From Actinomycetes bacterium (GTDB lineage: Bacteria > Actinomycetota > Acidimicrobiia > Acidimicrobiales > RAAP-2): 64,000 nucleotides of DNA. The notes beneath the pieces were generated by a model. The model did no database searches. It saw only the letters and a program-made list of their open reading frames with translations, and had not been told where the DNA came from. The stretch spans positions 248,001 to 312,000 of the forward strand of contig JAJZUS010000002.1 of the NCBI GenBank assembly GCA_021848365.1. Direction: 5' to 3'. A program made the position numbers and the translations under genes. Below are positions 53,256 to 63,554 of the stretch, in pieces (the stretch's first letter is position 1; each line of letters begins with the position of its first letter).

Positions 53256-54724
53256 GGAGTGAAGAGCAGCGTCGCGTGCTGGGTGAGGGCGGCGATGGGC
53301 CCCGGCCAGAGGCCGAAGACCACCGTCACCGCGACCCCGAGGCCGATGGCGATCGCCGTCGCCGGCGGCACCGGCACGCGGTCGACGTCGCCCTCGTCCT
53401 CGGCGAAGAGCGTCAGCGTCCAGCGCAGGTAGAAGACCGTGGCGATGGCCGCGCCGAGCAGGGCGACGACCGCGAGGGCCCCGCCCCCGGCGTCGACCGC
53501 CGCCGCCAAGACGGAGAACTTCGCGTAGAAGCCGGTGGTGAGCGGCACGCCCAGCTGGCTGAGGAGCAGGATGGCGAGGGCCGCGCCGAGCCAGGGCTGG
53601 CGTCGGGCGAGGCCGCGGTAGTGGGCGACGTCGTGACGGTCCTCGCCCTCTCCCCCGACCAGGGTCAGCACGGCGAAGGAGGCCACCACCACCGGTGCGT
53701 ACGTCGCCAGGTAGAAGAGGGCGGCCGAGGCGCCGGGCACCGTCCCGGACCACACGCCGAGCAGGATGAAGCCGGCGTGGTTGATCGAGGAGTAGGCCAG
53801 CATGCGCTTCACGTTGCGCTGGACGATCGCGAGCGAGGCGCCGATCACGGTCGTCAGCGCCACGAGGACCCACAGGATGGGTCGCCAGGTGGTCATCTGG
53901 GTGCCGAGGGCGCTCACGAGGACTCGCAGCAGGGCCGCGAAGGCGCCGACCTTCACGATGGCCGCCATGAAGCCGGTCACCGGCGTCGGGGCCCCCTCGT
54001 AGACGTCGGGCGACCAGAGGTGGAACGGCACGGCCGCCACCTTGAAGGCGAAGCCGACGAGCAGGAGCGCCCCTCCGGCGTAGAGGAGGCCGGGCCGCAG
54101 CAGGACGTTCGAGCCGAGGAAGTAGGCCACGCTCGACAGGTTCGTCGTACCGGTCGCCCCGTAGACGAGGGCCGCGCCGTAGACGAAGATCGCCGACGCG
54201 AAGCTCCCGAGCAGGAAGTACTTCAGCGCGGCCTCGGCCGAGCGGGTCCGCTCACGGTCGAAGGCGACGAGCACGTAGAGGCCGATCGACATGATCTCCA
54301 GCCCGAGGAAGATGACGATCAGGTCGTTGGCCTGGGTCATCAGGACGGCTCCGGCCGCCGAGGCGAGGGCCAGCACGTGGTACTCGGACCCGACGACGCG
54401 CGCCCGGTTCATCCAGTCGTGGGAGACGAGCGCCGCGAGCCCCAGGCTGACCGCGATGACCGCGGTCGCCACGACGGAGAACCCGTCGAGGGCGAGGGCG
54501 TGGGCCACGGTCGTGGAGGCCCCGTGGCGGTCGATGTCGCGCCACTGGGCGACGGTGACGACCAGGGTGGCGACGCTCGCGAGGACCGTCACGGCCGTCC
54601 CGGCCGCCGGCCGCAGGGGCCGGCGCACGAGGGCCGAGACGACGAGCAGGAGCAGCGACGCGCCGAAGAGGATCAGCGTCGGCAGCAGCACCAGGTAGTG
54701 GATCGACGGAATGGTCAGGCTCAC
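53252..54724 (-). CDS. nuoN: NADH-quinone oxidoreductase subunit N
   Basis: 490 residues from GTG 54724, overlapping the nuoM stop (GTGA). About 14 helices. Antiporter-like motifs LIVIFLGLEIMSIGLYVLVA with the Glu in helix 5, FKVAAVPFHLWSPDVYEGAP and RMLAYSSINHAGF. One of three proton-pumping antiporter-like subunits of complex I. Confidence 0.96.
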   Translation of the reverse strand: MSLTIPSIHYLVLLPTLILFGASLLLLVVSALVRRPLRPAAGTAVTVLASVATLVVTVAQWRDIDRHGASTTVAHALALDGFSVVATAVIAVSLGLAALVSHDWMNRARVVGSEYHVLALASAAGAVLMTQANDLIVIFLGLEIMSIGLYVLVAFDRERTRSAEAALKYFLLGSFASAIFVYGAALVYGATGTTNLSSVAYFLGSNVLLRPGLLYAGGALLLVGFAFKVAAVPFHLWSPDVYEGAPTPVTGFMAAIVKVGAFAALLRVLVSALGTQMTTWRPILWVLVALTTVIGASLAIVQRNVKRMLAYSSINHAGFILLGVWSGTVPGASAALFYLATYAPVVVASFAVLTLVGGEGEDRHDVAHYRGLARRQPWLGAALAILLLSQLGVPLTTGFYAKFSVLAAAVDAGGGALAVVALLGAAIATVFYLRWTLTLFAEDEGDVDRVPVPPATAIAIGLGVAVTVVFGLWPGPIAALTQHATLLFTP

Positions 54725-56220
54725 TTGGATACCCCCGCCGGCGCGACGTGGACGATCAACTGCTGGACCGAGGGCGTGATCCGATCGATCACGGGCTTCG
54801 GGAAGACGCCGAGCACGACCACCAGGACCACGATGGGCGCGAGGACCCAGCGCTCCGCGTGGGTCGCGTCGGCCACGGACTCATTGGGCCCGGTGGCCCG
54901 CCCGTGGAAGACCCGCTGGTAGGCCCAGAGGAGGTACAGCGCGGCGAGCACCACCCCGAGGGTCGCCACCAGCGCCCACCACGGATGGGTGGCGAAGGCG
55001 CCGAGCAGGACGAGGAACTCGCTCACGAACCCCGAGAGCCCGGGCAGGCCGATCGAGGCCAGCATCACGACCGTGAAGAGGGCCGCGAGCACGGGTGCCG
55101 GGCCCTGCAGGCCGCGCAGGTCCGCGATGGTCGCGGTGCCCCGACGACGCTCGATGAAGCCGATCACGAGGAAGAGTCCGGCCGTGATGACGCCGTGGTT
55201 GAACATCAAGAGCACGGCGCCCACCATGGCGATCTTCGACCCGGTGACGACACCCAGGGTCACGAAGCCCATCTGGGCGAGTGACGAGTAGGCGACGACG
55301 CGCTTGAGGTCCGGGGTGACGGCGGCGAGGGCCGAGCCGTAGAGGATGCCGATCACCGCGAGCGTCGCGAGCCAGGGTCGCAGGTCCGCGAGCCCGAGCG
55401 GGAAGAGCCCGACCGCGAAGCGGAGCAGCCCGTAGGAGCCGAGCTTCGCGAGGAGCGCCGAGAGCTCCATGGACCCCGCGGTCGGCGCCTCGGCGTAGGT
55501 CACCGGCGACCAGGTGTGGAAGGGCCAGATCGGCGACTTCACCGCGAAGGCCGCGGCGAAGGCCAGGAAGAGCCACACCTGGGTCGATCGCGGGAGCACC
55601 GTTCCCTGCAGGACCGCGTAGGAGAAGCTCAGCGCCCCACCGGTCGCGTGCTGGTGCGCGAAGGCGACGTACAGCATCCCGACGAAGAGGAAGGCCGAGC
55701 CGGCGAAGGTGTACACGAAGAACTTGAGCGCCGCCCGAGCCCGCTGGGGCCCTCCCCACTGGGCGACGAGGAAGTAGCTCGGCACCAGCGTCAGCTCGAA
55801 GGCCAGGAAGAACATCAGGAGGTCGCGCGCGACGAAGCTCGCGACGGTCGCCGACGTCAGCAGCAGCAGCCAGCCGACGAAGGCCGGCTCGCGTCGACGG
55901 TCCCGGGCCCCGAGCAGAGCCAGCGGGAGGACGATCGCACTGAGCAGGACGAGGAACACGGAGATCCCGTCGATGCCGACGTCGTAGGCGAGCCCGAAGG
56001 GGGCGGCGAGGACCCAGCGCCCGACGAAGTCGAAGGTGCCGGCGTTCGCCACGTGCGGGTTGTAGAGGACGGTCACCACGATCGCGAGCACGAGCTCGAC
56101 GACCGCGGTGGTCACCCCGACCGCGAAGGCCGCACCCTCCCGACGGCGCGCGGCCGCCGCGAGGAGCGCCCCGATCGCGGGCACGAGGATGAGCAGGGTC
56201 AACCAGACTGAAGAGTGCAT
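54721..56220 (-). CDS. nuoM: NADH-quinone oxidoreductase subunit M
   Basis: 499 residues; ATG 56220 is the true start, since upstream in-frame sequence is antisense of nuoL. FFLAFELTLVPSYFLVAQWGG, FAVKSPIWPFHTWSPVTYAE and VVAYSSLAQMGFVTLG carry the pumping Glu and Lys residues. It lies 2 nt after nuoL. Confidence 0.96.
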   Translation of the reverse strand: MHSSVWLTLLILVPAIGALLAAAARRREGAAFAVGVTTAVVELVLAIVVTVLYNPHVANAGTFDFVGRWVLAAPFGLAYDVGIDGISVFLVLLSAIVLPLALLGARDRRREPAFVGWLLLLTSATVASFVARDLLMFFLAFELTLVPSYFLVAQWGGPQRARAALKFFVYTFAGSAFLFVGMLYVAFAHQHATGGALSFSYAVLQGTVLPRSTQVWLFLAFAAAFAVKSPIWPFHTWSPVTYAEAPTAGSMELSALLAKLGSYGLLRFAVGLFPLGLADLRPWLATLAVIGILYGSALAAVTPDLKRVVAYSSLAQMGFVTLGVVTGSKIAMVGAVLLMFNHGVITAGLFLVIGFIERRRGTATIADLRGLQGPAPVLAALFTVVMLASIGLPGLSGFVSEFLVLLGAFATHPWWALVATLGVVLAALYLLWAYQRVFHGRATGPNESVADATHAERWVLAPIVVLVVVLGVFPKPVIDRITPSVQQLIVHVAPAGVSK

Positions 56221-56222
56221 AC

Positions 56223-58094
56223 CTACCCGACCCTCGCGACGAGATAGACGACGACGACCGCGAGCCCGAGGACCGTCGCGAGTGCGTAGTGACGAACGAA
56301 GCCCGACTGGACCTTGCGCAGGCCCTCGGCGCTGCGGCGCACGCCGCCGGCGACGGCCACGACCGCCCCGTCGACGATTCGGGGCTCGACCACGCGCTCG
56401 CCGACCACGGCGAGCGCCGTCAGCGGACGGCCGAGGACCGCGTCGTACGCGTCGTCCCAGCGCCAGACCCGCTCGAAGAACGGCTTCTCCCAGGTGTCCG
56501 AGGAGACTCGGCTCCGCCAGATCGAGAAGGCGGCGAGCAGCCCGAGGACGGCCGCCACGATGTCGACCCCGGCGAGCGTGTACTGCGCGGCCGTGCTGGT
56601 CACGCCGTGGCTCGGCAGGTAGCCGAGCGTCGGGTCGAGGAAGCCGGCTAGGGAGTTGTGGTGGATCCAGGGGAGGTCGATGACCCCGCCGAGCACCGAG
56701 AGGGTCGCCAGCACGACGAGCGGCAGGGTCATCACCCAGGGCGACTCGTGCGGGTCGTGGCCGTGGGTCACCTCGCGGAATCGCTCGGTGCCCCGGAAGG
56801 TGAGCACGAAGAGTCGGCTCATGTAGTAGCCGGTGAGAATGGCCGTGATCACGCCGAGCAGCCACAGTGGCTTCGAGTAGGCGTAGGCGTTGGTGAGGAC
56901 GTCACCCTTCGCCCAGAAGCCCGCGAAGGGGGGGATGCCCGAGATCGCCAGCCAACCGATGAGGAAGGTCGGGAAGGTGAGCGGCAGGAAGCGTGCCAAA
57001 CCGCCCATCTTGCGCATGTCCTGCTCGCCCGAGAGCGCGTGGATCACCGATCCCGAGCCGAGGAAGAGGAGGGCCTTGAAGAAGGCGTGGGCGACCATCA
57101 GGAAGATGGCGGCCGAGTACGCGCCCGAGCCCACCGCGAGGACCATGTAGCCGATCTGGGAGACCGTGGAGAAGGCCAGGACCTTCTTGATGTCCTTCTG
57201 CGCGGTCGCGATGGTGGCGGCGACGAAGGCCGTCACTCCGCCGACGACGGCGATGGTCGCCCGACCGCTCGAGGAGAGCGCCAGGATCGGGCCCATGCGC
57301 ACCAACAGGTAGACGCCCGCCGTGACCATGGTCGCCGCGTGGATGAGCGCCGACACCGGGGTCGGACCCTCCATGGCGTCGGGCAGCCAGTTGAACAGCG
57401 GGATCTGGGCGCTCTTGCCCGTGGCGGCGAGCAGCAGCGCGAGGACGGTCAACGTGGCGACCGTCGGGCTGAGCGTGCCGGCCCGGTTGAACACGGTGAG
57501 GTAGGTCAGCGTGTGCAGGTGGGTGAAGAGCAGGAACATCGCCGTCATCAGGCCCACGTCACCGACGCGGTTGTAGATGAAGGCCTTCTTGCCCGCGGTC
57601 GCGGCGCTGTCGCGGTCGAAGTAGTAGCTCACCAGCCAGTAGGAGCAGACCCCCACGCCCTCCCAGCCGACGAAGGTCATCAGCAGGTTGTCCGCGAGGA
57701 CCAGGGTCAGCATCGAGAACACGAAGAGGTTCAGGTAGAGGAAGAACTTGCGGAAGTCGCGCTCGCCGTGCATGTAGCCGATCGAGTACAGGTGGATGAG
57801 CGTCGAGATGCCGGTGACGAAGAGCGCCATCGTGATCGCCAGCGGGTCGACCAGCAGGGCGGCCGGCACTCGCAGCGTCCCGGTGGAGATCCACGTGAAC
57901 AGGTGCACGGTGACTTCGCGCTCGCGGTGGTGCAGCAGTGACACGAAGGTCGCCACCGTCGCCACGAAGCTGAGCCCGACGGCCGAGGTGCCGACGGCGC
58001 CGATCGCGCGCTCGCTCATGCGCCCGCCGTTCAGCAGGACGATGAGGAATCCGGCGAGCGGGAGGAGGAGGATCAGGGTCGCGAGGTGTGCCAT
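56223..58094 (-). CDS. nuoL: NADH-quinone oxidoreductase subunit L
   Basis: 623 residues from ATG 58094. Motifs: LVGWEGVGVCSYWLV (as FVGWEGVGVCSYWL), GKSAQIPLFNWLPDAMEGPT, AFSTVSQIGYMVLAVG. The long C-terminal amphipathic helix that runs along the membrane arm is present. Starts 1 nt after nuoK. Confidence 0.96.
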   Translation of the reverse strand: MAHLATLILLLPLAGFLIVLLNGGRMSERAIGAVGTSAVGLSFVATVATFVSLLHHREREVTVHLFTWISTGTLRVPAALLVDPLAITMALFVTGISTLIHLYSIGYMHGERDFRKFFLYLNLFVFSMLTLVLADNLLMTFVGWEGVGVCSYWLVSYYFDRDSAATAGKKAFIYNRVGDVGLMTAMFLLFTHLHTLTYLTVFNRAGTLSPTVATLTVLALLLAATGKSAQIPLFNWLPDAMEGPTPVSALIHAATMVTAGVYLLVRMGPILALSSSGRATIAVVGGVTAFVAATIATAQKDIKKVLAFSTVSQIGYMVLAVGSGAYSAAIFLMVAHAFFKALLFLGSGSVIHALSGEQDMRKMGGLARFLPLTFPTFLIGWLAISGIPPFAGFWAKGDVLTNAYAYSKPLWLLGVITAILTGYYMSRLFVLTFRGTERFREVTHGHDPHESPWVMTLPLVVLATLSVLGGVIDLPWIHHNSLAGFLDPTLGYLPSHGVTSTAAQYTLAGVDIVAAVLGLLAAFSIWRSRVSSDTWEKPFFERVWRWDDAYDAVLGRPLTALAVVGERVVEPRIVDGAVVAVAGGVRRSAEGLRKVQSGFVRHYALATVLGLAVVVVYLVARVG

Positions 58095-58095
58095 G

Positions 58096-58401
58096 TCAGC
58101 CCTTCATCTCCGCGAGCTCGTCGACCGAGGTGGAGTTGCGACGACGGAAGACCGAGACCACGATCCCCAGACCGACCGTCACCTCGGCGGCGGCCACCAC
58201 CATGACGAAGAACACGGCGGCCTGGCCGCCGATGTCCCGTAGGGTCCGCGAGAAGGTGACGAAGGTGAGGTTGACGGCGTTGAGCATCAGCTCGACGCAC
58301 ATGAACATGATCAGGGCGCTGCGTCGCGTGAGCAGTCCGAGCGCGCCGATCCCGAAGAGGATCGCCGCCAGGACCAGGTACCACGCCGCCGGGACGGTCA
58401 T
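58096..58401 (-). CDS. nuoK: NADH-quinone oxidoreductase subunit K
   Basis: 101 residues, three helices. Conserved Glu in [14 protein letters not shown] and in [14 protein letters not shown] 58401 overlaps the nuoJ stop (ATGA). Confidence 0.96.
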   Translation of the reverse strand: MTVPAAWYLVLAAILFGIGALGLLTRRSALIMFMCVELMLNAVNLTFVTFSRTLRDIGGQAAVFFVMVVAAAEVTVGLGIVVSVFRRRNSTSVDELAEMKG

Positions 58402-59000
58402 CGATCGCTCCCCTCGGTCACGGGCGCCGCCGACGCGGTCGCCTCGTCGATCTCGTCGCGACGCCGTTCACGCCGCGCGAGCAGCACGGCGCCGACCACC
58501 GCGATGATGAGCAGCGCGGCCGTGGCCTCGAACGCGAACAGGTAGGTCGTGAAGACGGCCGTGCCGACCTCGCGCACGTTCGCCGAGCCCGGCACGATGG
58601 GCGTTCCCTGGCCCGAGACCGCGACGGCCCCGGTGACCCAGTGGCTCTTCGCCATCAGGGTCACGATGCCGGCCACGGTGACGACGACGCCAATGCCCGC
58701 GAAGGCGCGCTGGCCCACGAGGGGCTCCACCTCCACGTGCTCGCGCCGGTCGACGCCGAGGAACATGATCACGAACAAGAACAGGACCACGATGGCGCCG
58801 GCGTAGACGATCACCTGGACCGCGGCGAGGAAGTCCGCCGACTGGGCCACGAAGGCGATGGCCACGCCGAAGAGCGTCATGATGAGGCTGAGCGCCGCGT
58901 GGACGGGGTTCTTCACGGCGAGCACCCCGAGGGCGCCCACCACGATCAGCAGCGCGGCCGTCACGAAGACGAGCACGTCGGGCACGGTGGCGGCGATCAT
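58398..59000 (-). CDS. nuoJ: NADH-quinone oxidoreductase subunit J
   Basis: 200 residues from ATG 59000, which overlaps the nuoI stop (ATGA); longer in-frame forms are not real. Five helices with [17 protein letters not shown] and [17 protein letters not shown] typical of the family. Confidence 0.95.
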   Translation of the reverse strand: MIAATVPDVLVFVTAALLIVVGALGVLAVKNPVHAALSLIMTLFGVAIAFVAQSADFLAAVQVIVYAGAIVVLFLFVIMFLGVDRREHVEVEPLVGQRAFAGIGVVVTVAGIVTLMAKSHWVTGAVAVSGQGTPIVPGSANVREVGTAVFTTYLFAFEATAALLIIAVVGAVLLARRERRRDEIDEATASAAPVTEGSDR

Positions 59001-59737
59001 TTGCTCCCCCTCTGGCGGCGCGGTGCGGCGACCCGACGGGCCCGGCGTCCGCGCAGCTCCGCGGGGACGTCGGCCGGGTTCAGGTGGTTCACGAAGGCGT
59101 AGCGCAGCGGCTTCGAGCCGGTGGCGGCGTCGTCGCGCTGGCCCGACTGACCGCCCTCGGCGGCCCGCAGGCCCGCGCCGAGGTCGCTGGTCCACTGGAC
59201 GACGCCCTCGAAGTCGGCGTCGCCGGCCGGGGATGTGGCGCGCATCCAGCCGCCGGTCATCGCCGACTCCCCGTCGCGCCAGTCCTCCCACGGCAGACGC
59301 TGGGGCTCACCGTGGTCGTCGACGAGCAGCTCGGCCTTGGTGTAGATGGCGTCGGCGCGGTTCGTGAAGGAGAACTCGAAGAGCTTCGACTCCGTGATCG
59401 CCTGGGTCGGGCACGCCTCGACGCACATGTCGCAGTGGATGCACCGCAGGTAGTTGATCTCGTAGACGTACCCGTAGCGCTCGCCCGGGCTCACCGGGTG
59501 GTCGGGCGGGTTGTCGAGGCCGCGGACGTAGATGCAGTTCACGGGGCAGACGCCCGCGCAGAGCTCGCACCCGATGCACTTCTCCATCCCGTCCTCGTAG
59601 CGGTTGAGGACGTGACGGCCGTGCTGGCGCGGCTGCTTCGGCCGCTTGGCCTCGGGATAGCTGACCGTGACCCGGGGACGGGTCAGGTGCTGGAAGGTGA
59701 GCTTGAAGCCCCCGAAGAAGTCGAGCGCACGCGCCAT
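58997..59737 (-). CDS. nuoI: NADH-quinone oxidoreductase subunit I with long C-terminal extension
   Basis: 246 residues from ATG 59737. Two [4Fe-4S] sites: CIGCELCAGVCP (54-65) and CIHCDMCVEACP (99-110), clusters N6a and N6b. The domain ends near 165; the last ~80 residues (Gly/Arg-rich, ending [13 protein letters not shown]) are extra compared with a usual length of about 165-180. The start overlaps nuoH by one base (TAATG). Confidence 0.95.
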   Translation of the reverse strand: MARALDFFGGFKLTFQHLTRPRVTVSYPEAKRPKQPRQHGRHVLNRYEDGMEKCIGCELCAGVCPVNCIYVRGLDNPPDHPVSPGERYGYVYEINYLRCIHCDMCVEACPTQAITESKLFEFSFTNRADAIYTKAELLVDDHGEPQRLPWEDWRDGESAMTGGWMRATSPAGDADFEGVVQWTSDLGAGLRAAEGGQSGQRDDAATGSKPLRYAFVNHLNPADVPAELRGRRARRVAAPRRQRGSK

Positions 59738-60972
59738 TACTCCTCCTCCTCGCGCGAGTCGCGGTCCGTCCAGGCGCGCAGCACGGCACCCGGCAGTGGT
59801 CGTTCGCCGACCGTTGGCAGCACGTCGCCACGGCGCCCGTCACCGAGCTCGAAGGCTCGGGTGAGGACGATGTAGGCGACGAGCACCAGGGCGGCCATGA
59901 GGAAGCCCCAGGACCGGTTGACGAGGAACCCGGCCACGATGAGCATCCAGCCGAGGCTGAGCGGGATGAGCCGCTTCCACCCGAGGTCCATCAGCTGGTC
60001 GTAGCGGAACCGCGGCAGGGCCCCGCGGAACCACACGTAGACGAAGGCGAAGCCGGTCGTCTTGGCGAGGAACCACAGGATCGGGAAGACCCAGCGCAGG
60101 TGCGGGATGTTGGGCACCCAGCCCGCCGGGCCGCCCAAGAAGAGCGTCACGATCATCGCCGACATCGTGATGACGTTCATGAACTCGGCGAGGAAGAAGA
60201 GGGCGAAGCGCAGGCTGGAGTACTCGGTGTGGAAGCCCCCCACCAGCTCGCTCTCCGCCTCGACCACGTCGAAGGGGGGGCGGTTGAGCTCGGCGGTGAT
60301 CGCCATCACGAAGACGACGAAGGGAACGATGCCGAGTCGGATCACGTTCCAGTGCCAGATCCCGTGGGCCTGGGCGTTCACGATGTCGTGGGTCGAGAGC
60401 GAGCCGGTCGCGAGGACGACCGTCACGATCGTCATGCCGAGGGCCGCCTCGTAGCTGATCATCTGGGCGCTCGCGCGGACCGAGGACATCAGCGGATACT
60501 TGGAGCCCGACGACCACCCCGCGAGGATCACGCCGTAGACCGAGATGCCCGACATGGCGAGCATCACGAGGATGCCGATGGGCGGGTTGGCGACCTGCAG
60601 GTCGATCACGTGACCGGCCACCGTGACGGTCCCGCCGATCGGGATGATCGAGAAGGTGATGAGCGCGGGCACCAGGACCAGGTAGGGGGCCAGTTTGAAG
60701 ACGAAGCGATCCGCCTCGGCCGGCATCAGGTCCTCCTTGAAGAAGAGCTTGATGCCGTCGGCGAGGGTCTGCAGGAGCCCGAACGGTCCCCAGCGCTGGG
60801 GTCCGATACGACTCTGCATGTCCGAGATCGCCTTGCGCTCGAACCAGATCATGAGGGTGACCGAGCCCATCAGCGCGGCGAAGCCGACCACGGCCTTGAT
60901 GATGACGATGAGCAGCACGGCCCACGTCACGCCGTGGTTGAAGAGCGGGTCGACCGTGGCGAACGTCGTCAT
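59737..60972 (-). CDS. nuoH: NADH-quinone oxidoreductase subunit H
   Basis: 411 residues from ATG 60972, overlapping nuoG (ATGA). Eight helices. WFERKAISDMQSRIGPQRWG, ADGIKLFFKEDLMPAEADRF, LNRPPFDVVEAESELVGGFHTEY split here as LNRPPFDVVEAESEL and GGFHTEYSS, and RFRYDQLMDLGWKRLIPLSL. It joins the quinone site to the membrane arm. Confidence 0.97.
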   Translation of the reverse strand: MTTFATVDPLFNHGVTWAVLLIVIIKAVVGFAALMGSVTLMIWFERKAISDMQSRIGPQRWGPFGLLQTLADGIKLFFKEDLMPAEADRFVFKLAPYLVLVPALITFSIIPIGGTVTVAGHVIDLQVANPPIGILVMLAMSGISVYGVILAGWSSGSKYPLMSSVRASAQMISYEAALGMTIVTVVLATGSLSTHDIVNAQAHGIWHWNVIRLGIVPFVVFVMAITAELNRPPFDVVEAESELVGGFHTEYSSLRFALFFLAEFMNVITMSAMIVTLFLGGPAGWVPNIPHLRWVFPILWFLAKTTGFAFVYVWFRGALPRFRYDQLMDLGWKRLIPLSLGWMLIVAGFLVNRSWGFLMAALVLVAYIVLTRAFELGDGRRGDVLPTVGERPLPGAVLRAWTDRDSREEEE

Positions 60973-63554
60973 CGGGTCTCCAGTCGGATCGGGGTGATCG
61001 TGGCGTCGGAGTCGACCAGGGCTCGCACGACGTCGACGCCCGCGGCGTCCCGCGAGTTCGCCGCGAGGCGCGCGACGCCCCGGATGAGCCCGGCGTCGAG
61101 CGCCACCGTCAGGTCGACGGTCCCCCGCGCGGAGCGCACGCTGACCGTGTCCCCCTCGGCGAGGCCCAGTCGGTCGAGCTCCACTCGACCCAGTCCGAGG
61201 GTCGCTGGGGCGACCTGCTCGACGAGGGCCGGCGAGCCGGTCACGGCGATGCCGCGGTCGTAGAGACGGTGGTCGACGACGAGTCCGAGTGCGTAGGCGT
61301 CGGGAGGCGGCACGCTGACCGAGCGGGTCGTCACGTCCGTGAGGCTCGGCTCACCCAGTCGCCCGGCCGCGGGGACCTCGGACAGGGCGACGGCCCCGAC
61401 GAAGCTCGCCAGGCCCACCGTGTCGGTCGAACGGATTCCGGGGAAGGCCATGGGGTCGAGCGGTCGGCGCTCGACGCGGTCGCCCCGTCCGGCGAGGACG
61501 CCCTCGACGTTCGGATCGGTCAGCACCGAGAGAACCGGGTAGCCCGTCGTGCGCTCGATCTCGCTCGCCGTCGCCTCGATCGAGTCGAGGTCGAGCGGGT
61601 GTCCGAGGGCGTGAGCCAGCTCGGCGGCGATGGCCACGTCGTTCCAGGCGCTCCCGGGAGCCACCAGCTTCGGCGCCAGCGCGGTGACGCGACCCTCGAG
61701 GTTGGTCACCGTGCCGTAGCGCTCGTAGGAGACGGTCGCGGGCAGCACCACGTCGGCGTGCTGCAGGGTCGCTCCGCCGTGACCGGTCACGACGACGACG
61801 TCGGCCCGCTCGAGGGCCTCGCGAGCGCCCTCGGCGTCCATCACGTTGCCGAGGAGGCACCCACCGAGGACGAGAACCGCGCGCTGGCGTCCCTCGCGCA
61901 GGGCGGCGAGCTGGGCCAGCGTGTCACGGCCGCCGTCGCGCCGGCGACGTCCCGGGGCGAGACGCGGGGCGAGGCCCATGTCGAGCGCTCCGCGGACGTT
62001 GGAGCGACGAAGGCCCACGAGGAATCGCGCGGCCGGGTACCGTCGGGCGAGTCGCAGGGCGGCGGCCTCGACGACGGCCGGGTCCTCGGCGAGGTTCGAG
62101 CGGCCGAGCACCACGACGACGCCCTCGCCCTCGCCGAGCAGCGAGCGCGCCTCGGCGAGGTCGAACTCGCCCAGGGTCAGGGTGTGGTCGACCGCGTCAC
62201 CGCAGAGCGCGGCCGCGACGCGGTCCGCCTCGCCGGGGCGGGTCGGCAGGTTCACGCGGGCGAGCGGGGCGAGCGAGCTCGTCCCGGCGCCCATCTCGAT
62301 GAGGGCGCTGCGTCCGGACGCGAGCGGGGCGCGCAGGCGCAGGAAGAGGACCGGCAACGTCTCGCGCAGGTCCCCGGCGAGGTTGACGATCACGCGCGCC
62401 GCCGCCGTCTCGTCGATCGTCGCACTGGGCAGCGCCTGGACCAGGACGGGGTCGAGCCCGTCCCCGTACTGGGCGTCGAGGTGGTCGCTGCCGAGCGCCT
62501 CGCGGACCAGTCGGCCCCAGGCGTAAGCGCCCTCGTTCGTCAGCGCGGCGCCACCGATGGCGCCCACGCCCCCCTCCGTCGCGGCGGCAGCGCCCAGCAG
62601 GCGCGCGGCCTCGGCCAGGGCCTCGCCCCAGGTCGCGGGTTCGAGGGAACCGTCGCGGCGCACGAGTGGCGTGGTGATGCGGGTCGCCGGTGAGAGCGGG
62701 TCGGTCGACTCGTCGTTGCCGTCGACGCTGTCGAGGGTGAAGCGGCCCTTGTCGCACAGCCAGCCGTGGTTCACCGGGTCAGAGTCGACGCCGAGCACGC
62801 GCGTCAGGCGATTCCCCGACGACTGGACCGCGACGCGGCACCCCACGGCGCAGGTCGTGCAGGTGCTCTCCACCTGCTCGAGGTCCCACGGACGCGCGGT
62901 GAAGCGGTAGGGCTTCGCCGTGAGCGCCCCGACCGGACAGATCTGGACGGTGTTGCCCGAGAAGACGGAGTCGAAGGGGTGCTGGGGGGAAGGGGCGACC
63001 TCGATCAGGTCGCCGCGCCCGGCGAAGTCGATCTGGGCGTCGCCCGCGACCTCGGCGGCGAAGCGGGTGCAGCGCGAGCACTGGATGCAGCGCTCGCGGT
63101 CGAGCAGGACGAGTGGCCCGATGCTGATCGGCTTCTCGAAGTGGCGCTTCTCCTCGATGAAGCGGGTCTCGCCCGAGCCGTGGGCCAGCGCCTGGTCCTG
63201 GAGTGGGCACTCGCCGCCCTTGTCGCAGACCGGGCAGTCGAGGGGGTGGTTGGCGAGGAGGAACTCGAGGACACCGTCCTGGGCCTTCTTCACCCGGTCG
63301 CTACCGGTGTCGACGACCATGCCGTCGTTCACCCGGATGTAGCAGGCCGGCTGCAGGGTCGCCCCGCGGGGTCCCTCCACCTCGACCAGGCACATGCGGC
63401 AGACGCCGACGGGCTCCATGCGCGGGTGGTAGCAGAAGCGGGGGATGTAGTCCCCGGCCCGGGCCGCGGCCTCGATGAGGAGCTCGCCCGGCTGGGCCGC
63501 GACGGGTCGCCCGTTGAGGGTGATCGTGACGGAGGTCGTGGTCTGGTCAGTCAT
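60969..63554 (-). CDS. nuoG: NADH-quinone oxidoreductase subunit G
   Basis: 861 residues from ATG 63554, which lies inside the end of nuoF (8-nt overlap). The N-terminus binds one [2Fe-2S] (RFCYHPRMEPVGVCRMC) and two [4Fe-4S] clusters (CPVCDKGGECPLQ; CIQCSRCTRF). An additional CTTCAVGC site belongs to the N7-type cluster. A molybdopterin-oxidoreductase-like domain follows, without the cofactor in complex I. Confidence 0.95.
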   Translation of the reverse strand: MTDQTTTSVTITLNGRPVAAQPGELLIEAAARAGDYIPRFCYHPRMEPVGVCRMCLVEVEGPRGATLQPACYIRVNDGMVVDTGSDRVKKAQDGVLEFLLANHPLDCPVCDKGGECPLQDQALAHGSGETRFIEEKRHFEKPISIGPLVLLDRERCIQCSRCTRFAAEVAGDAQIDFAGRGDLIEVAPSPQHPFDSVFSGNTVQICPVGALTAKPYRFTARPWDLEQVESTCTTCAVGCRVAVQSSGNRLTRVLGVDSDPVNHGWLCDKGRFTLDSVDGNDESTDPLSPATRITTPLVRRDGSLEPATWGEALAEAARLLGAAAATEGGVGAIGGAALTNEGAYAWGRLVREALGSDHLDAQYGDGLDPVLVQALPSATIDETAAARVIVNLAGDLRETLPVLFLRLRAPLASGRSALIEMGAGTSSLAPLARVNLPTRPGEADRVAAALCGDAVDHTLTLGEFDLAEARSLLGEGEGVVVVLGRSNLAEDPAVVEAAALRLARRYPAARFLVGLRRSNVRGALDMGLAPRLAPGRRRRDGGRDTLAQLAALREGRQRAVLVLGGCLLGNVMDAEGAREALERADVVVVTGHGGATLQHADVVLPATVSYERYGTVTNLEGRVTALAPKLVAPGSAWNDVAIAAELAHALGHPLDLDSIEATASEIERTTGYPVLSVLTDPNVEGVLAGRGDRVERRPLDPMAFPGIRSTDTVGLASFVGAVALSEVPAAGRLGEPSLTDVTTRSVSVPPPDAYALGLVVDHRLYDRGIAVTGSPALVEQVAPATLGLGRVELDRLGLAEGDTVSVRSARGTVDLTVALDAGLIRGVARLAANSRDAAGVDVVRALVDSDATITPIRLETR

